Of a stretch of 64,000 nucleotides of DNA, positions 61,928 to 64,000 are shown piece after piece (position 1 is the stretch's first letter; each line of letters starts with the position of its first letter). A model generated the notes under the pieces. It searched no databases and was not told where the DNA came from. It worked only from the letters and a program-made list of their open reading frames with translations. The stretch covers positions 2,666,001-2,730,000 of the forward strand of contig CAWGNS010000008.1 of assembly GCA_963824095.1 (NCBI GenBank). Reading direction: 5' to 3'. A program made the translations under genes and the position numbers. The stretch comes from JBBDWJ01 sp963824095 (GTDB lineage: Bacteria > Acidobacteriota > Terriglobia > Bryobacterales > UBA6623).

Positions 61928-64000
61928 CTACCGGGTCCGCCATGGAGCATCCTGAGCCCCTAGAGAAACCAGGTTGGCGAACAGCCGCACGCCTCCGGGA
62001 ACGGCATAAGGCAACTGGCGGTACCAGGCATACGCGCAGTAAACGTAAAGCCCTTTGCCGTATTTCGCCACCAGCCAGCCGCCGCGCTGAGGTTCCTGCC
62101 CCGTATCGTGCGTCGACAGAAGGGGCTTGTAGGCCGGGTCCCAGCTCTCCAGAAACTTCGAGCCGCGCTGTTCGACCCAACCGTCGAAGTCCTTCACGGT
62201 GATCCGGTTGGGTGTGGTGAAGACCGGGTCTTGCGGATCGAGGATCTCCACCGGCGAATCCTGCTCGCTGACCTCCTCGGGGCGCTGGCCCATCACGTAG
62301 GGGTAGGGGCCGTAGTTGTGATCGTATTCGGGCGTGTTGTACTGCACCACCAGCACGCCGCCGTTTTTGACGTACTCCAGCAGGCGCGCGTTGTAAGTCG
62401 GAACGTCCTGGCGCGCGGCATAGGCGCGGATACCCAGCAGAATCGTGTCGTACTGCGACAGATCGCCCGAAGCCAGCGCGGCCGTATCGAGCAACTCCAC
62501 CCGGGCACCGAGCTGCCCGAGGGTCTGCGGAACATCGTCCCCGGTGCCCATCACGTATCCGACGCGCAGCCCCGGGGCCATCTTCACGTCGATGACGCGG
62601 ATGGTGTGCCGGGCGGCATGCGAAAGATAGACCGCCGGCAGGCCAGGATAGCTGATCGGCTCGAAGCTGGCGCTGTATTCGTGCCCGCCCGATGCCGCCA
62701 CCGCCTCGAGCGGATAGTCCCCCACCGCGGCGCCGGCCGGGGCCTTGGCGGTGAATCGGAAATCGCGCTCCTCGCCTTCTTTTTCGAAGGCGAACTCCGC
62801 CGACTCGGGCTCGCTACTCCAACCCGGGGGCAGCTTGACCCGCAGAACCCCACGCGAACCGTGACTGGCGTTGTTGCGGACGACAACCGCAACAGAATAG
62901 TTGCGGCCGCCCAGCGGCAGAACGCCCGCTTCGGTGGGCATGCGCACCGCGACCGCCGGGCCGACCACCAGCGTCCGGCGGTGCTGCACACCGATCGTAT
63001 CGACGAAGCTCGTCTGCACGTCCTGTTCGACGCTCGCCTCGACGCCCGCCACCGTGTAGGTCGCTCGCGCGCGCAGCGGCGCCGCCGGCAGCGGCTTGCC
63101 GAACGGTTTCGCATCCGGGGCGTATTGGTAATGCACATCCCAAACCGAGTCGCGGCTCCAGTAGGCCTTGGTCGGCGGCGCGTCGGCGGCGACGGTGACG
63201 CGATAGCGATTTTCGCCCGCCGCCTCCACCTTCCAGCCTGGCGGCGCGATCAGTTCGGTCTTGCTCAAGGCCGCCTTATTCGCAGCCGCTGCCGCGCCGG
63301 CCGCCGCGAAGAAATCGCAGCTCACCTCGAAGGTCTGGCCCGGAACCGCGACTTGAAACGTCTCGACCGGTTGGAAAGAAGCAAACGGCCCGGACGGGGC
63401 ATGTTCGGGGGCGACCAGGGCGTCAAACGTGATGCCCAGAGCCTGCCCGAGCGCGAGCAGAAACTGGCGTTCCTTGATCTGCAGGTCCAGCGAGTCGTTC
63501 GACTGAAGTAGCTTGCGCACCGCTGCCAACCCCGCGGCCAGTGCGGGCGCCGCAGCTGCCGGGTCGGAGGGTGAAAAGCGCGCCCGCGCTTCCTGGACGT
63601 GCTTTTCAATCTCGGGATACTGCCCGATCGAAACATCCAGGCGATCGAAAAAACCGTTCTCCTTGTCGGGCATTCCCACCTGCGACGCCAGCAGCTTGTA
63701 GTACCGCACGGCGGGTCCGGGGCCGAGGATTCCTGATCCCGAACCTTGCGAGCGCTGGAAGCGCAGGCCCTCCCGCGCCATCTGCGCATAGCTGCGGCCC
63801 AGCATCGCGTCGTAAGCGCCGGCGTCGACCGCAACCGTCCAGTCCTCGTCCTCGCGCCGGTTGTCGGCGTAAAGCTTCAACGGCTGCCAGGGTTGCAGCC
63901 CCTCGCTGGCGAGCTCGGGAAAACGCGACGGATCGCCGGCCGCCTTGTAGGCTTCCTGCGCGATCAGGCCCGCCGCCTGATGCTGTCCATGGCCGTCGCG
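61928..64000 (-). CDS. PIG-L family deacetylase, N-terminus outside the window
   Basis: The frame is open from the right edge of the window to the stop at 61928 (about 690 residues seen; the usual first Met at 63880 is internal). The first residues read RDGHGQHQAAGLIAQEAYKA, the second histidine motif of PIG-L/LmbE N-acetylglucosamine deacetylases; the zinc motif HPDDE must lie off the window. Downstream are several Ig-like/beta domains (FEVSCDFFAAAGAAAAANKA, LPPGWSSEPESAEFAFEKEG) and a C-terminal domain with ALASGDLSQYDTILLGIRAYAAR, a glutamine-amidotransferase-like fold. Large secreted PIG-L proteins of this build are typical of Acidobacteria. Confidence 0.88.
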   Translation of the reverse strand, partial: RDGHGQHQAAGLIAQEAYKAAGDPSRFPELASEGLQPWQPLKLYADNRREDEDWTVAVDAGAYDAMLGRSYAQMAREGLRFQRSQGSGSGILGPGPAVRYYKLLASQVGMPDKENGFFDRLDVSIGQYPEIEKHVQEARARFSPSDPAAAAPALAAGLAAVRKLLQSNDSLDLQIKERQFLLALGQALGITFDALVAPEHAPSGPFASFQPVETFQVAVPGQTFEVSCDFFAAAGAAAAANKAALSKTELIAPPGWKVEAAGENRYRVTVAADAPPTKAYWSRDSVWDVHYQYAPDAKPFGKPLPAAPLRARATYTVAGVEASVEQDVQTSFVDTIGVQHRRTLVVGPAVAVRMPTEAGVLPLGGRNYSVAVVVRNNASHGSRGVLRVKLPPGWSSEPESAEFAFEKEGEERDFRFTAKAPAGAAVGDYPLEAVAASGGHEYSASFEPISYPGLPAVYLSHAARHTIRVIDVKMAPGLRVGYVMGTGDDVPQTLGQLGARVELLDTAALASGDLSQYDTILLGIRAYAARQDVPTYNARLLEYVKNGGVLVVQYNTPEYDHNYGPYPYVMGQRPEEVSEQDSPVEILDPQDPVFTTPNRITVKDFDGWVEQRGSKFLESWDPAYKPLLSTHDTGQEPQRGGWLVAKYGKGLYVYCAYAWYRQLPYAVPGGVRLFANLVSLGAQDAPWRTR

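Noticed and set aside
1..64000. CRISPR array or defence island
   Set aside because: The repeats seen are palindromic, unevenly spaced and scattered; there are no regularly spaced direct repeats and no cas or toxin-antitoxin genes.

Overview
This is a GC-rich bacterial chromosome window that most likely comes from an acidobacterium of the Solibacteres/Bryobacterales type. The strongest marker is a secreted protein (3185-5014, minus) that ends in the Solibacter-type C-terminal domain known as TIGR03437. Supporting signs are a large carboxypeptidase-regulatory/TonB receptor, secreted Gfo/Idh/MocA and sugar-isomerase-like enzymes, PIG-L and M14 proteins, and many palindromic intergenic repeats. 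I see no phage, integrase, transposase, CRISPR array or rRNA. One tRNA gene (Thr, anticodon CGT) is present.

Layout. 1-3000: end of an outer-membrane barrel protein, an Flp pilin, then yceD-rpmF-plsX on the minus strand. 3000-13100: the TIGR03437 protein, a DUF4139 protein followed by a YfcE-like phosphoesterase, several small envelope proteins, a lipoprotein and a MOSC protein. 13470-17080: lpd-lipB-E2, which combines lipoyl transfer with two 2-oxoacid dehydrogenase subunits. 17200-22500: a probably frame-shifted SPOR-type protein, murB, a membrane protein, an AhbD/NirJ-like radical SAM protein and a small zincin. 22800-27880: two tandem PAS-GGDEF-EAL proteins. 27900-36500: a secreted oxidoreductase, a doubly frame-shifted M14 peptidase, a penicillin acylase and a TPR peptidase. 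36700-42315: a TolC/adaptor/RND efflux operon whose pump gene is frame-shifted. 42500-53200: a sugar isomerase-like enzyme, a pentapeptide protein, an FmdB-type zinc ribbon, thrS, a GT2 glycosyltransferase, an amidohydrolase, rsmD, an oxidoreductase, a CapD-like protein and a DUF2905 protein. 53600-59083: ECF sigma factor, anti-sigma factor and TonB receptor. 59450-64000: a small membrane protein, tRNA-Thr, a glucose-1-dehydrogenase-like SDR, a second pentapeptide protein and a truncated PIG-L protein.

The most interesting points are these. (1) At least six families of palindromic repeats fill the intergenic gaps, including two diverged copies of an element of about 170-196 bp with long inverted ends, and no mobilising gene is in view. 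(2) The tandem cyclic-di-GMP proteins look like duplicates that diverged towards opposite activities: one keeps the I-site and the EAL catalytic glutamate, the other has lost both. (3) A sigma/anti-sigma/receptor trio looks like a cell-surface signalling unit with an unusually large anti-sigma factor. (4) Three single-base +1 frame breaks lie in two otherwise intact genes, and a fourth is suspected; each sits at a homopolymer or short repeat, so assembly error and gene decay both need considering. (5) The RsmD homologue has glycine where the catalytic (D/N)PPY acid should be. I do not see a clearly novel multi-gene defence or biosynthetic system here.

Start codons were moved from the longest open frame where a ribosome binding site, signal peptide or paralogue alignment supported it. 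Coding regions are given with their stop codons. Functional names rest on recognised motifs and remembered family features, since no searches could be run.
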